Below, piece after piece: positions 15,988 through 23,375 of a stretch of DNA of 39,734 bases. Origin of the DNA: JAAYZQ01 sp034428935 (GTDB lineage: Bacteria > Chloroflexota > Anaerolineae > JAAYZQ01); NCBI GenBank assembly GCA_034428935.1, contig DAOUHB010000024.1, forward strand, positions 1-39,734. The letters run 5' to 3'. Position numbers and translations under genes: made by a program. The notes below the pieces were generated by a model. It did no database searches. It was not told where the DNA came from and saw only the letters and a program-made list of their open reading frames with translations. Each line of letters starts with the position of its first letter. The stretch's first letter is position 1.

Positions 15988-17505
15988 CTACTGCTCCTGC
16001 CCGCCGGACAAGGAGCTGAGGGCCAACTGGGCCGCCCACTGCACCCGATCGTGGGGGTCGTTCAGGGCTGCGTTTCTGAGGGGTTCGGCCACCAGGCTCG
16101 CCGGACCAATGGAGCCCAGGGCCGTGGCGGTCGCCTGGCGCACCTGCCAGTCGGGGTCCTCAGCCAGGAGCTGGACGAGGGTGGGGGCGGCGCTCGCCGC
16201 CCCGGCGCCCATGCGCCCCAGGGCCATCGCCGCCTCGCGCCGCACGGCCGGGTCCGCGTCTTGCAGATCGGCCATCAGCTCGTCGAGGCTCCTCTCGGCG
16301 GGGCCCTCGGCGGTCTCCATCCCCGCCAGGACGTCCAGGACGCTGTCGGTCAGGTAGGTCAGGTTGCCCACGTCGCCGGCGTTGGAAAAGGCCAGCAGGG
16401 CCACATCGCGGGCGGGGCTGTAGAGCAGGATCGACTCGACCCCCAGCGCGCGGCCCGTGTGTCCCCACGCCACTTCGCCCGTGGGCGGCATGAAGTGCAT
16501 GGCGCCCAGGCCGTGGCTGCTGCGGGCGGCGTCAAAGGTGAACATCTCTTGCTGCGCCGCGGCGCTGAGCACCTGCCCGGCGTACAGGGCCCGGGCCCAG
16601 CGAAGGAGGTCCGTGGCGCTGGAGACGACGCCGGACGCGCCGGTGTTAAAGGTCGCCTCCTGGTACTTGGTCATCCTGTCCAGGTCGAGCCCGCCCCACT
16701 GGCAAAAGACCCGGTCGCCGTGGAAAGCCTGGATGGTGGCGGCCAGCTCGTGGCCGCAGGCCAGGTATCCGCTCACGTAGGGCCGCCGCATTTCCTCCAG
16801 CCCGGCCACAAAGGTGTCCTTCAAGCCCAGCGGCTCGAAGAAGCGCTCCCGAAGCTCGGTGGCCAGGTCCGAGCCGGTCACCGCTTCCAGGATGGCGGCG
16901 GCGACGATGTAATCGGTGTCGGTGTCGCGGAAGGACGTGCCGGGCTCGAAATAGGCGGGCATGGCGGCGGCCAGGTCTAGCAGCTCCCCCAGGCTCCAGC
17001 GCCGGCCGGGATCACGAAAGAAAGCCTCCAGGGTCTCGGGGTCGTTCCGCAGCTCGGGCAGGCCGCTGGTATGCGACAGGAGCTGGCGAACGGTGATGGC
17101 AGCGCCTGGAGGAAAGGCAGGCAGATACTCGACTACGAGGGCGTCCAGCTCCAGTTTGCCCTCGTCGGCGAGCTGCAGCAGCGCCGCGGCCACAAAGGTC
17201 TGGGTAATGGTGCCCGCGTCAAAGAGCTCCTTGCCGGTCATGCGCTTCTCGGTCTCCAGGTCGGCGATGCCCGCCGCGAGGGTGACCGGATCGCCCTCCC
17301 GGGGTGAGACGACCATGGCCACACCGGGCACGCCGTTCTCCGTTCGCCACTCGTCTACCAGGGGCTGCAGCGCCTTTTCCAGGCTGGCGCCATCTCCCCC
17401 CGACGTGCTCCTGCCCGGCAGCGGGCCACACCCGGCCAGCGACAGGCACAACGCCAGGATAAGCACCGCCCACGCGGCGCGCTCTGCCTTATTTCTCAGG
17501 CTCAA
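15988..17505 (-). CDS. beta-lactamase-fold lipoprotein with C-terminal HEAT repeats, probably catalytically inactive
   Basis: A 505-aa protein. The TTG start gives a lipoprotein signal (AVLILALCLSLAGCG) with lipobox Cys26; GGAGG lies 10 bp upstream of the TTG. Residues about 40-395 follow the class C beta-lactamase/PBP4* esterase fold (GKELFDAGTITQTFVAAALL, QLLSHTSGLPEL, AWGHTGRALGVES). The S-x-x-K motif reads T99-I-T-Q102, and the Y-x-N motif reads D194-T-D196, so nucleophile, general base and tyrosine are all replaced; only the H-T-G motif remains. Residues about 405-505 are HEAT-like repeats (DPAVRREAAMALGRMG, DWQVRQATATALGSIG). It is likely an extracytoplasmic binding protein rather than an enzyme. 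It has its own promoter at 17532-17560. Confidence 0.85.
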   Translation of the reverse strand: MSLRNKAERAAWAVLILALCLSLAGCGPLPGRSTSGGDGASLEKALQPLVDEWRTENGVPGVAMVVSPREGDPVTLAAGIADLETEKRMTGKELFDAGTITQTFVAAALLQLADEGKLELDALVVEYLPAFPPGAAITVRQLLSHTSGLPELRNDPETLEAFFRDPGRRWSLGELLDLAAAMPAYFEPGTSFRDTDTDYIVAAAILEAVTGSDLATELRERFFEPLGLKDTFVAGLEEMRRPYVSGYLACGHELAATIQAFHGDRVFCQWGGLDLDRMTKYQEATFNTGASGVVSSATDLLRWARALYAGQVLSAAAQQEMFTFDAARSSHGLGAMHFMPPTGEVAWGHTGRALGVESILLYSPARDVALLAFSNAGDVGNLTYLTDSVLDVLAGMETAEGPAERSLDELMADLQDADPAVRREAAMALGRMGAGAASAAPTLVQLLAEDPDWQVRQATATALGSIGPASLVAEPLRNAALNDPHDRVQWAAQLALSSLSGGQEQ

Positions 17506-17531
17506 TCTCCACAGGCCTCCTTACCGGCCGC

Positions 17532-17560
17532 ATTGTACCACAGGAACGGCGCAGGCGCAA
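17532..17560 (-). promoter_or_regulatory. promoter of the beta-lactamase-fold lipoprotein gene
   Basis: Minus strand TTGCGC (17555-17560), 17-bp spacer ending in TGTGG, then TACAAT (17532-17537). It has the extended TGTGGTACAAT form common in this window. Confidence 0.65.
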
Positions 17561-17575
17561 CGCCGTGCGGCGACG

Positions 17576-18664
17576 TCAGACGTTAAAGCGGATGTTGAGG
17601 ATGTCGCCGTCCTTGACGACATAGTCGCGGCCCTGCAAGCGAACGGTGCCCTGCTTCCGGGCGGCGTCCAGCGAGCCGGCGGCCACCAGGTCGTCGTAGC
17701 TGACCACCTCGGCGCGGATAAAGCCCCGCGCCAGGTCGCTGTGGATGGCGCCCGCGGCCTCCACAGCCGTGGCGCCCACGGGCACCGTCCAGCTCCGCAC
17801 CTCGTCCTCCCCGACGGTAAAGAACGATTGCAGGCCAAGGAGGGAGTGGCTGAGGCGAATCATGCGGTGCAGCCCCGGCTCGGGGATGCCATATTCGGCC
17901 AGGAAGAGCGCCGCCTCCTCCGCGTCCAGTTGGGCGATCTCCATCTCCAGCCCGCCGCGCAGGCAGATGACCTCCGCGCGGCGGTGCCGGTAGGACACAT
18001 AGTCCGCCGGGTCGTCGCTGCCCTGGTCGCCGACGTTCAGCACCACCAGGACGGGCTTTTGCGTCAGGAAGCGGTAACCGCGGGCTGCCACCAACTCTTC
18101 CGGGTTCAGATCAAGGTCGCGGAGCGGCGTTTCTCGCTCCAGCGTCTCCTTGAAGCGCAGCAACAGAGCCAGCAGCGTTTCGTCGGCCTGCCGCTCAGGA
18201 TAGACCTTTTTCTTTGCGAGCTGGCCCGCCAGCCGTTCCAGGCTGCGCTCGACGATGACCAGGTCCGAGAAGAGCAACTCAAAATCCATGGCCTCCAGGT
18301 CGTGGGCCGGATCCACCCCGCCGTTGGGATGGGGCACCCCTTCGTCCTGAAAGGCCCGGACCACGTGCAAGAAGGCGTCGTTCTGGGCCACGGCGTTGAG
18401 CAGCGGGCCGCCCAGGCCGCCCTCCTGGCCGATGCCAACCCGCAGCCCGCCGATGTCGTTGTACTGAATCTGGGCCCAGGTCGTCTTGCGCGGGCGAAAC
18501 ATGGCCGCCAGCCGGTCCACCCGCGGATCGGGCACGCGCACCGTCGCCGTGTGGATCTCCACCTGGCCGGTGCTGTAGCGCGCCGTCTCCACCTGGCTGT
18601 GCGTCAGGGCGTTAAAGATCGTGGTCTTGGTGCTGTTGGGCAGACCGATGATCCCGATGTGCAT
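17576..18664 (-). CDS. ychF: YchF/Obg-like P-loop NTPase with TGS-type C-terminal domain
   Basis: A 362-aa cytosolic protein. The upstream-extended frame to 18769 is rejected: the ATG at 18664 has GGAGG about 9 bp before it and begins MHIGIIGLPNSTKTTIFNAL, the family N-terminus. The usual YchF P-loop is G-L-P-N-V-G-K-S-T; here residues 7-15 are G-L-P-N-S-T-K-T-T, so the Gly before Lys is Thr. Switch regions are recognisable (FRPRKTTWAQIQYNDIGGL). A helical domain follows, and the last about 85 residues are the TGS-like DUF933 domain (VRSWTVPVGATAVEAAGAIH, GRDYVVKDGDILNIRFNV). YchF proteins bind ribosomes and hydrolyse ATP. This one fits a divergent DUF933 branch and may not be the orthologue of E. 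coli YchF. Confidence 0.82.
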   Translation of the reverse strand: MHIGIIGLPNSTKTTIFNALTHSQVETARYSTGQVEIHTATVRVPDPRVDRLAAMFRPRKTTWAQIQYNDIGGLRVGIGQEGGLGGPLLNAVAQNDAFLHVVRAFQDEGVPHPNGGVDPAHDLEAMDFELLFSDLVIVERSLERLAGQLAKKKVYPERQADETLLALLLRFKETLERETPLRDLDLNPEELVAARGYRFLTQKPVLVVLNVGDQGSDDPADYVSYRHRRAEVICLRGGLEMEIAQLDAEEAALFLAEYGIPEPGLHRMIRLSHSLLGLQSFFTVGEDEVRSWTVPVGATAVEAAGAIHSDLARGFIRAEVVSYDDLVAAGSLDAARKQGTVRLQGRDYVVKDGDILNIRFNV

Positions 18665-18692
18665 CTCTTTAATTCCTCCACAAACAGAAGAC

Positions 18693-18715
18693 AAAGCGAC
18701 CCCGTAGGTCGCTTT
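18693..18715 (-). promoter_or_regulatory. hairpin at the 5' end of the ychF-like mRNA
   Basis: AAAGCGACC (18693-18701) and GGTCGCTTT (18707-18715) form a perfect 9-bp stem with a 5-nt loop. It starts within a few nt of the predicted transcription start (about 18719) and lies upstream of the GGAGG. No U-run follows. It may stabilise the message or be a protein site. Confidence 0.5.
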
Positions 18716-18725
18716 GCCCACGCGC

Positions 18726-18754
18726 ATTCTACCACAGAGCCGCCCAACTGCCAA
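18726..18754 (-). promoter_or_regulatory. promoter of the ychF-like gene
   Basis: Minus strand TTGGCA (18749-18754), 17-bp spacer ending TGTGG, then TAGAAT (18726-18731): the extended TGTGGTAGAAT form. Confidence 0.7.
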
Positions 18755-18884
18755 GCTGTGCAACAGCAACGGCCGGGCTGCTGCCAGGCCGGCATCCCGC
18801 CCAGGTCTGCCACCAGGCGGCGAGAAAGCGATCTGGAACAGGCGTGCGCCAGCGGCTCTCAGCGCGCCTTGCCCTGGACCCCAA

Positions 18885-18913
18885 TTGACAACGCCGGCAA
18901 AACGGCGTACAAT
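18885..18913 (+). promoter_or_regulatory. consensus promoter of the ABC-F attenuator leader
   Basis: TTGACA (18885-18890), exactly 17 bp, TACAAT (18908-18913). The predicted start near 18920 places the leader-peptide Shine-Dalgarno almost at the 5' end of the RNA. Confidence 0.8.
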
Positions 18914-18936
18914 GCGCGGCGTAGGAGGGTTGTTCC

Positions 18937-19029
18937 GTGGTTTTCATTTGCGCAGGACGCACTCAATTGAGCCTTGCGAGTGGCATGGGCTACTCTGGCC
19001 AGGACGTCGATGGGAAAAGTGCGCCCTGA
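18937..19029 (+). CDS. 30-aa leader peptide of the ABC-F attenuator
   Basis: A GTG start at 18937 follows AGGAGGG (18923-18929) by an ideal 7 nt. The frame runs 30 codons, beginning VVFICAGRTQL and ending DVDGKSAP, to a TGA at 19027-19029. It is too short for gene finders. Its stop codon lies inside the 5' strand of the antiterminator (19019-19030), the geometry of ribosome-controlled attenuation. A ribosome that reaches the stop would mask that strand and let the terminator form; one stalled earlier would leave it free. The hydrophobic V-F-I-C near the N-terminus is loosely like the I-F-V-I stalling stretch of ErmC leader, but that likeness is weak. Confidence 0.68.
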   Translation: MVFICAGRTQLSLASGMGYSGQDVDGKSAP

Positions 19030-19065
19030 CCCTGGATATTATGTAACGTCAGGCCGTGGGCGCAC
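19019..19065 (+). promoter_or_regulatory. antiterminator of the ABC-F leader
   Basis: GTGCGCCC (19019-19026) pairs with GGGCGCAC (19058-19065), and TGAC (19027-19030) pairs with GTCA (19048-19051), leaving a six-base bulge (19052-19057). This 12-bp structure uses bases 19051-19059, the 5' arm of the terminator, so the two folds exclude each other. Confidence 0.65.
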
Positions 19066-19086
19066 TCGCGTCCACGGCCTTTTTTT
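19051..19086 (+). terminator. intrinsic terminator (attenuator) before the ABC-F gene
   Basis: AGGCCGTGG (19051-19059) pairs perfectly with CCACGGCCT (19072-19080); the run of seven T ends at 19086. It sits 95 bp before the ABC-F start and after the leader promoter, so it can only stop transcription that would enter the ABC-F gene. Confidence 0.88.
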
Positions 19087-19180
19087 GCACCTACCCCCTG
19101 CCACGGGCGCGAGCCAACCCGCGGCCTGTCAGCAGGTGGGGGAGCCCGCTCCTCCGCCAACTTGACCGGGAGGTAGGATC

Positions 19181-20851
19181 GTGATCATTGTCAACCTGGA
19201 CAACGTCAAACATCATTACGCCACGCAGCTCGTGCTGGACGGAGCGAGCTGGGAGATCCACGCCGGCCAGAAGATTGGCCTGGTGGGTGCCAATGGCGCC
19301 GGCAAGTCGACGCTGCTGCGCATCATCGCCGGCCTGCTCAGGCCCGACGAGGGCTTTGTCTACCGCGCCAGGGACGCGGTCATCGGCTACCTGGCCCAGG
19401 AGCCGGACCTCGACCCGGCCCGCACCGTCTGGCAGGAGGTGATGAGTGCCTCGGCCGACGTGGTGCGCGCCGAGGACGAGCTGCGCCGGCTCGAGGCGCG
19501 CATGGCCGACCCGGTCGTCTATGGCGACAACGCCGCCCTGGAGCGCGTTCTGGCAGCCCACGCCCGGGCCGAGGCCGAGTTCGAGCGCCTCGACGGCTAT
19601 CGCCACGAGAGCCGCGCCCGCGAGGCGCTGCACATGCTGGGCTTGCCCGAGGACGTCATGGATCTGCCGGTGAGCGCCCTCTCGGGCGGCCAGAAAAAGC
19701 TGGTGGGCCTGGCCAAGCTGCTGGCCGCCGGCTCCGAGCCGTCGAGCGCCAGCGTGTTGCTCCTGGACGAGCCCGACAATCACCTGGACCTGGAAGGCAA
19801 AGCCTTCCTGGCGAGCTTGATCGCCGGCTTTCCAGGCACGGTGGTCCTGGTCTCCCACGACCGCTATCTCCTGGACGAGGTGGTCACCACGGTTGTCGAG
19901 GTAGAGGACCACCGCCTGGCGCAGTACGAAGGCAACTACTCGGCCTATGCCGTGGAAAAGCAGCTTCGACTGTTGCGCCAGCAGCAGATGTACGAGGCGC
20001 AGCAAAAAGAGATCGCCCGCATCGAAGCGGCCATCGCCCGCTTCGAGCTTTGGGCCAGCATGGTCGTCGATGAGAGGCACATCCGCCAGGCACGCAGCCG
20101 GAAAAAGATGCTGGAGCGCATGGATCGCGTCGAGAAGCCGGTGCTGGAACGGCGGCGCATGGCCCTGGAACTGAACGGCTGGCGCGGATCGCACAAGGTG
20201 GTGGAGGTTACGGGCCTGGACAAGGTCTTCCCGGCCAAGGGTGACAGAGACGAGCAGATCGTCCTCGCCGGGCTGGACCTGCTCCTGTGGCATGGGGAGC
20301 GAGTGGGCCTCCTGGGGGCCAACGGCACGGGCAAGAGCGTGCTCTTTCGCTGCATCCTGGGCCTGGAGACGCCCACGGCGGGCACCATCAAGGTCGGCCC
20401 CAGCGTCGTCGTCGGGTACTATGCCCAGGAGCACGAGACCCTGGACCCCAACAAGACCCTGGTCGAAGAGGTGCGCCAGGTCAAGGCCATGTATGAAGAG
20501 CAGGCCGTGAGCTTCCTGGGGCGCTTCCTGTTTCCCTACCAGATGGCGCGCAAGAAGGTGAGCGAGCTGTCGGGCGGAGAGAGGAGCCGCCTGCAACTGG
20601 CCAAGCTGATGCTCTCCGGCGCGAACCTGCTCCTCCTCGACGAGCCGACCAACAACCTGGACCTGCCCTCCTGCGAGGTCCTGGAGAGTGCCCTGGACGA
20701 ATTCGAGGGCACGGTGCTGGTCATCTCCCACGATCGCTACTTCCTGGACCGCGTGGTCGATCGCATCGTCGAGCTGGAAAAGGGGACGTTGACCAGCTAC
20801 CCCGGCGACTATAGCTACTATGCCGCCGAGAAGGCCCGCCGGGCCCGATGA
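19181..20851 (+). CDS. ABC-F family ATPase (ribosome-acting, possible antibiotic-resistance factor)
   Basis: A 556-aa soluble protein with two ABC cassettes and no membrane domain. Cassette 1 has GANGAGKST, LSGGQKKL, LLLDEPDNHLDL and SHDRYLLDE. Cassette 2 has GANGTGKSV, LSGGERSRLQL, LLLDEPTNNLD and SHDRYFLDR. The linker between them (about residues 260-330) is a charged helical hairpin (RQQQMYEAQQKEIARIE, RQARSRKKMLERM), the part that reaches the ribosomal P/E site in ABC-F proteins. The start is GTG with GGAGG 7 bp upstream. ABC-F members act in translation (EttA, Uup) or protect ribosomes from antibiotics (Vga, Msr, VmlR). The attenuator leader argues for the second kind, by inference. Both Walker B glutamates are present. 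Confidence 0.9.
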   Translation: MIIVNLDNVKHHYATQLVLDGASWEIHAGQKIGLVGANGAGKSTLLRIIAGLLRPDEGFVYRARDAVIGYLAQEPDLDPARTVWQEVMSASADVVRAEDELRRLEARMADPVVYGDNAALERVLAAHARAEAEFERLDGYRHESRAREALHMLGLPEDVMDLPVSALSGGQKKLVGLAKLLAAGSEPSSASVLLLDEPDNHLDLEGKAFLASLIAGFPGTVVLVSHDRYLLDEVVTTVVEVEDHRLAQYEGNYSAYAVEKQLRLLRQQQMYEAQQKEIARIEAAIARFELWASMVVDERHIRQARSRKKMLERMDRVEKPVLERRRMALELNGWRGSHKVVEVTGLDKVFPAKGDRDEQIVLAGLDLLLWHGERVGLLGANGTGKSVLFRCILGLETPTAGTIKVGPSVVVGYYAQEHETLDPNKTLVEEVRQVKAMYEEQAVSFLGRFLFPYQMARKKVSELSGGERSRLQLAKLMLSGANLLLLDEPTNNLDLPSCEVLESALDEFEGTVLVISHDRYFLDRVVDRIVELEKGTLTSYPGDYSYYAAEKARRAR

Positions 20852-20875
20852 CCCCGACCGGTCGCCCGACAGCAC

Positions 20876-20911
20876 GAGGGGCCAGCCAAATTGGCTGGCC
20901 CCTCGTCTTTA
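20876..20911. terminator. long hairpin between convergent ABC-F and PA14 genes
   Basis: GAGGGGCCAGCC (20876-20887) pairs perfectly with GGCTGGCCCCTC (20893-20904). A short T-rich tail (gtcttta) follows on the plus strand and none on the minus. It mainly ends ABC-F transcription and may serve both directions. Confidence 0.7.
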
Positions 20912-20942
20912 TCCCTCCGCGGGCTGCTTCCCCGGCAAGCCG

Positions 20943-23135
20943 TTACTTGTGGGGATTCACCGCCGTATCCTCGGCGAGCAGGCGGCCCTGCAAGTCGTAG
21001 AAGCGGAAGGTCAGGGTGCCCTTGGGCAGCGCCGACCAGCGGACCGCGGCGGTCCAACTCGAGCCGGCGGCCGGCGGCGTGCCCTGATCATCGGCAGTCA
21101 ACGCCGCCTGCTTCAGCCGGACGATGACCACCTGGCCGTTGTACGCGATGCGCGTCGTTTCCAGCCTGACGCCTTCCTTCGGCCTCTGTCCCATAAAGTA
21201 GCCCAGGAGCACCTCGTCTTCCCAGCGCACTGGCGCCTCGGGCGCCCTCTGGCCGTCGATCACGTGCACGCCCTGGCGCAGTAAGAAGGCCTGGTACTCC
21301 TGTTGCGAGTCGATGGCCATGCCCAGCGGCGTCTCGGTCCAGACGGGCAGGTCCAGGCGGCGGAAGGTGCCGTCGGGCACGCTCGTCAGGTTCAGCTTCT
21401 CCCAACCGAAGTGTATCCGGGCATTGGCACCGCGCTCGTAATACTCCACGCGCACCTTGTGCCTGCCCTCGCTCACGAACACCTCGGCACACTGCTCCTT
21501 ATAACCGTCGGTCCAGGAGCGGATGAACGGCTTCTGGTCGTCCATCTCGACGCTGACGCCATCGTCAGCCCGCACGCAGAAGCGATAGTAACCATTCTCA
21601 AAGTCGACGTTCCTCGTCCACCGCACGGAAAAGTTGTCGGCCGGCAGGCCGGAGGCCGGCGCCCCAGTTCCCCAGTCAAAGTCCACATTCTTGTCGTTGC
21701 GCACCAGGACGGGCTTGCCCGCCAGGTCAGGGTTGTTAAAGTACTCGCCCTTCCAGTCGGTGATGGTGGCCTGCTGCTTGGCCCACGACAGTCGTGCCAT
21801 GGCGCCGCCCGTGTGCTCATAGTACTCCATGCGCAGGGCATGCGTCCCGCCCGACAGGTTCACGTCGGCGGTGTAGGTGGCCGTGCCGTCATGCCACCGG
21901 TCGATGAGCAGCTTGCCGTCAACCCACAGCCGGACGCCGTCGTCCACCTGCACCGTGAAGCGGTAGAGCCCCGCCGACAGGTCGACGTTCCTCGTCCACA
22001 GTACGGAAAAGTTGTCGGCCGGCAGCCCGGAGGCCGGCGCCCCAGTTCCCCAGTTAAAGTCCACGCTCTTGTCATTGCGCACCAGGATGGGGCTGCCCGC
22101 CAGGTCGCGGTTGTTGTAGTATTCGCCCTTCCAGTCCGGGTACGACTCGACCACTTCTCGCCAGAAGGCGATGGTCGCATCGCCCGAGCGCTCGTACATC
22201 TCCACCCGCACGTCGTGCTGGCCGGCCGTCATGGTGCGGTCCGCCGTCACAGTCCGCACCGAGCCGTCGGCCCAGGCGTCAATGAGCAGTTGCCCGTCGA
22301 CCCACAGCCGCGCCCCATCGTCGACACGCAGGAAGAAGCGGTAGGTGCGCGCCTCAAAGTTCAGGCGCCGGGTCCAGCGGGCCGAGAAATTGTCGGCCGG
22401 GATGCCCTGCATCGGGCTGCCGGCGCCCCAGTCAAAGTCGATCTTGACGTCGTTCCGCACCCGCGGCGACCCGATGAGGTCGCGATTGTCATAGTACTCG
22501 CCCCGCCAGTCCACGATCTGCACCGGCGTGGCCGTGGGCGGCACCTGCGTCGCCGTGGGCGGTACCTGGGTGGCCGTAGGCGGCACCTGCGTCGCCGTGG
22601 GCGGCACGGCCGTCGGCGCCTCCGGCATGGCCGTCGGCGGCACGTCGGTCGGCGGTACGTCGGTCGGCGACGGCGTCTCGGTGGGCGGCACCGCGGTCTC
22701 GGTCGCGCCGGGCACCACCTGGAAGGCGGCGCGGGCGCTGTCGCCAGACCTCAGGCCCATGGCCAGGACGACCGCTGTTTGGCCCCTGGACCAGGGTTCG
22801 GTCTGTGGATAGGGAAAGCTGGCCGAGATCTGGCCTTCGTCGCCGGCCATAGCGCTCGCATAAACAACACCATCGGTGTTGTTCGTACCGCTCTCCACCA
22901 GGTAGATCAGGACCGACTCACCCGGCTGCCAGCCGCCGCCGGTAACGTTGATCATCGTGCCTGCTTCGCCGGCTGCCGGCTCCAGGCTGATGTATGCATC
23001 CTCAATAGGCGTCCGGCCCGCCGTTGCCTGCCTGTTGAGCAGCAAGACGACCACCAGGACGGCCGCCAGAAACAGAATCACCAAACCCGCCATAACGGCG
23101 AGTAACCCTTTACCTTCCAACAACCTGCCTCTCAT
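20943..23135 (-). CDS. membrane-anchored protein with three PA14 domains and a Pro/Thr stalk
   Basis: A 730-aa protein. The ATG at 23135 has GGGAGG 5 bp upstream and gives a signal anchor (LAVMAGLVILFLAAVLVVVLLL); a longer frame to 23321 is not supported. After an Ig-like segment (residues about 45-150, MINVTGGGWQPGESVLIYLV) comes a stalk of PPTATQV repeats. Three PA14 domains follow, starting at WRGEYYDNRDL, WKGEYYNNRDL and WKGEYFNNPDL. Each has the family core (DNFSxxWTR, YRFxxxxDDGxxxxxD, Hxxxxxxxx). PA14 domains usually bind carbohydrate on the outside of the cell. The C-terminal about 150 residues are a protease-inhibitor-like or unknown beta domain (EVLLGYFMGQRPKEGVRLE). Repeats 2 and 3 are close at the DNA level. 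Confidence 0.85.
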   Translation of the reverse strand: MRGRLLEGKGLLAVMAGLVILFLAAVLVVVLLLNRQATAGRTPIEDAYISLEPAAGEAGTMINVTGGGWQPGESVLIYLVESGTNNTDGVVYASAMAGDEGQISASFPYPQTEPWSRGQTAVVLAMGLRSGDSARAAFQVVPGATETAVPPTETPSPTDVPPTDVPPTAMPEAPTAVPPTATQVPPTATQVPPTATQVPPTATPVQIVDWRGEYYDNRDLIGSPRVRNDVKIDFDWGAGSPMQGIPADNFSARWTRRLNFEARTYRFFLRVDDGARLWVDGQLLIDAWADGSVRTVTADRTMTAGQHDVRVEMYERSGDATIAFWREVVESYPDWKGEYYNNRDLAGSPILVRNDKSVDFNWGTGAPASGLPADNFSVLWTRNVDLSAGLYRFTVQVDDGVRLWVDGKLLIDRWHDGTATYTADVNLSGGTHALRMEYYEHTGGAMARLSWAKQQATITDWKGEYFNNPDLAGKPVLVRNDKNVDFDWGTGAPASGLPADNFSVRWTRNVDFENGYYRFCVRADDGVSVEMDDQKPFIRSWTDGYKEQCAEVFVSEGRHKVRVEYYERGANARIHFGWEKLNLTSVPDGTFRRLDLPVWTETPLGMAIDSQQEYQAFLLRQGVHVIDGQRAPEAPVRWEDEVLLGYFMGQRPKEGVRLETTRIAYNGQVVIVRLKQAALTADDQGTPPAAGSSWTAAVRWSALPKGTLTFRFYDLQGRLLAEDTAVNPHK
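21603..22138 (-). repeat. diverged direct repeat inside the PA14 gene
   Basis: Segment 21603-21759 matches 21981-22138 with about 16 differences in about 158 bases by eye. They encode the start of PA14 copies 3 and 2. The first PA14 copy (around 22340-22520) is less similar, which suggests a recent duplication or gene conversion between copies 2 and 3. Confidence 0.7.
22529..22612 (-). repeat. 21-bp tandem repeat coding the PPTATQV stalk
   Basis: About four imperfect copies of a 21-bp unit (plus strand GCCGTGGGCGGCACCTGCGT and one more base) encode Pro-Pro-Thr-Ala-Thr-Gln-Val repeats. Such repeats tend to vary in copy number between strains. Confidence 0.75.
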
Positions 23136-23321
23136 CTTGGCCTCCCTTATGTTTCCACTCCTTTCACGTACAAGACGTTGGAGAAGCGACTTCGGTTCCA
23201 TCCCGGAGCCGGAAGGCAAGCCCTTTTCGCGTCCTTTCCGCGCCTTTGCCACACAAGAGCGGGCCAGGAGGGCAGCAGGCGGGTGCCTCGCCCCGAATGC
23301 CGACGGACAGGCGAGAGACAT

Positions 23322-23355
23322 AAAAGCACCTGGCTGCCAGGATGCAGCCAGGTGC
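23322..23355 (-). terminator. intrinsic terminator after the small membrane protein
   Basis: GCACCTGGCTG (23326-23336) and CAGCCAGGTGC (23345-23355) form an 11-bp stem with an 8-nt loop. On the minus strand it is followed by TTTTA, so it ends the 25304-23376 transcription unit. Confidence 0.8.
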
Positions 23356-23375
23356 GCACGAGAGCGCCGGGTGCC

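Noticed and set aside
18974..19165. 63-aa ORF across the ABC-F attenuator
   Set aside because: It starts at TTG without a ribosome site and runs through the terminator stem; the GTG frame at 18937-19029 has an ideal ribosome site and the right stop position.
19091..20875. 594-aa minus-strand frame opposite the ABC-F gene
   Set aside because: The plus frame has all the ABC motifs; the minus frame shows mirror-image composition and no domain.
21303..23105. 600-aa plus-strand frame over the PA14 gene
   Set aside because: It is antisense to a well-supported protein; the His/Arg/Gly-rich tracts are the mirror of the PPTATQV repeat.
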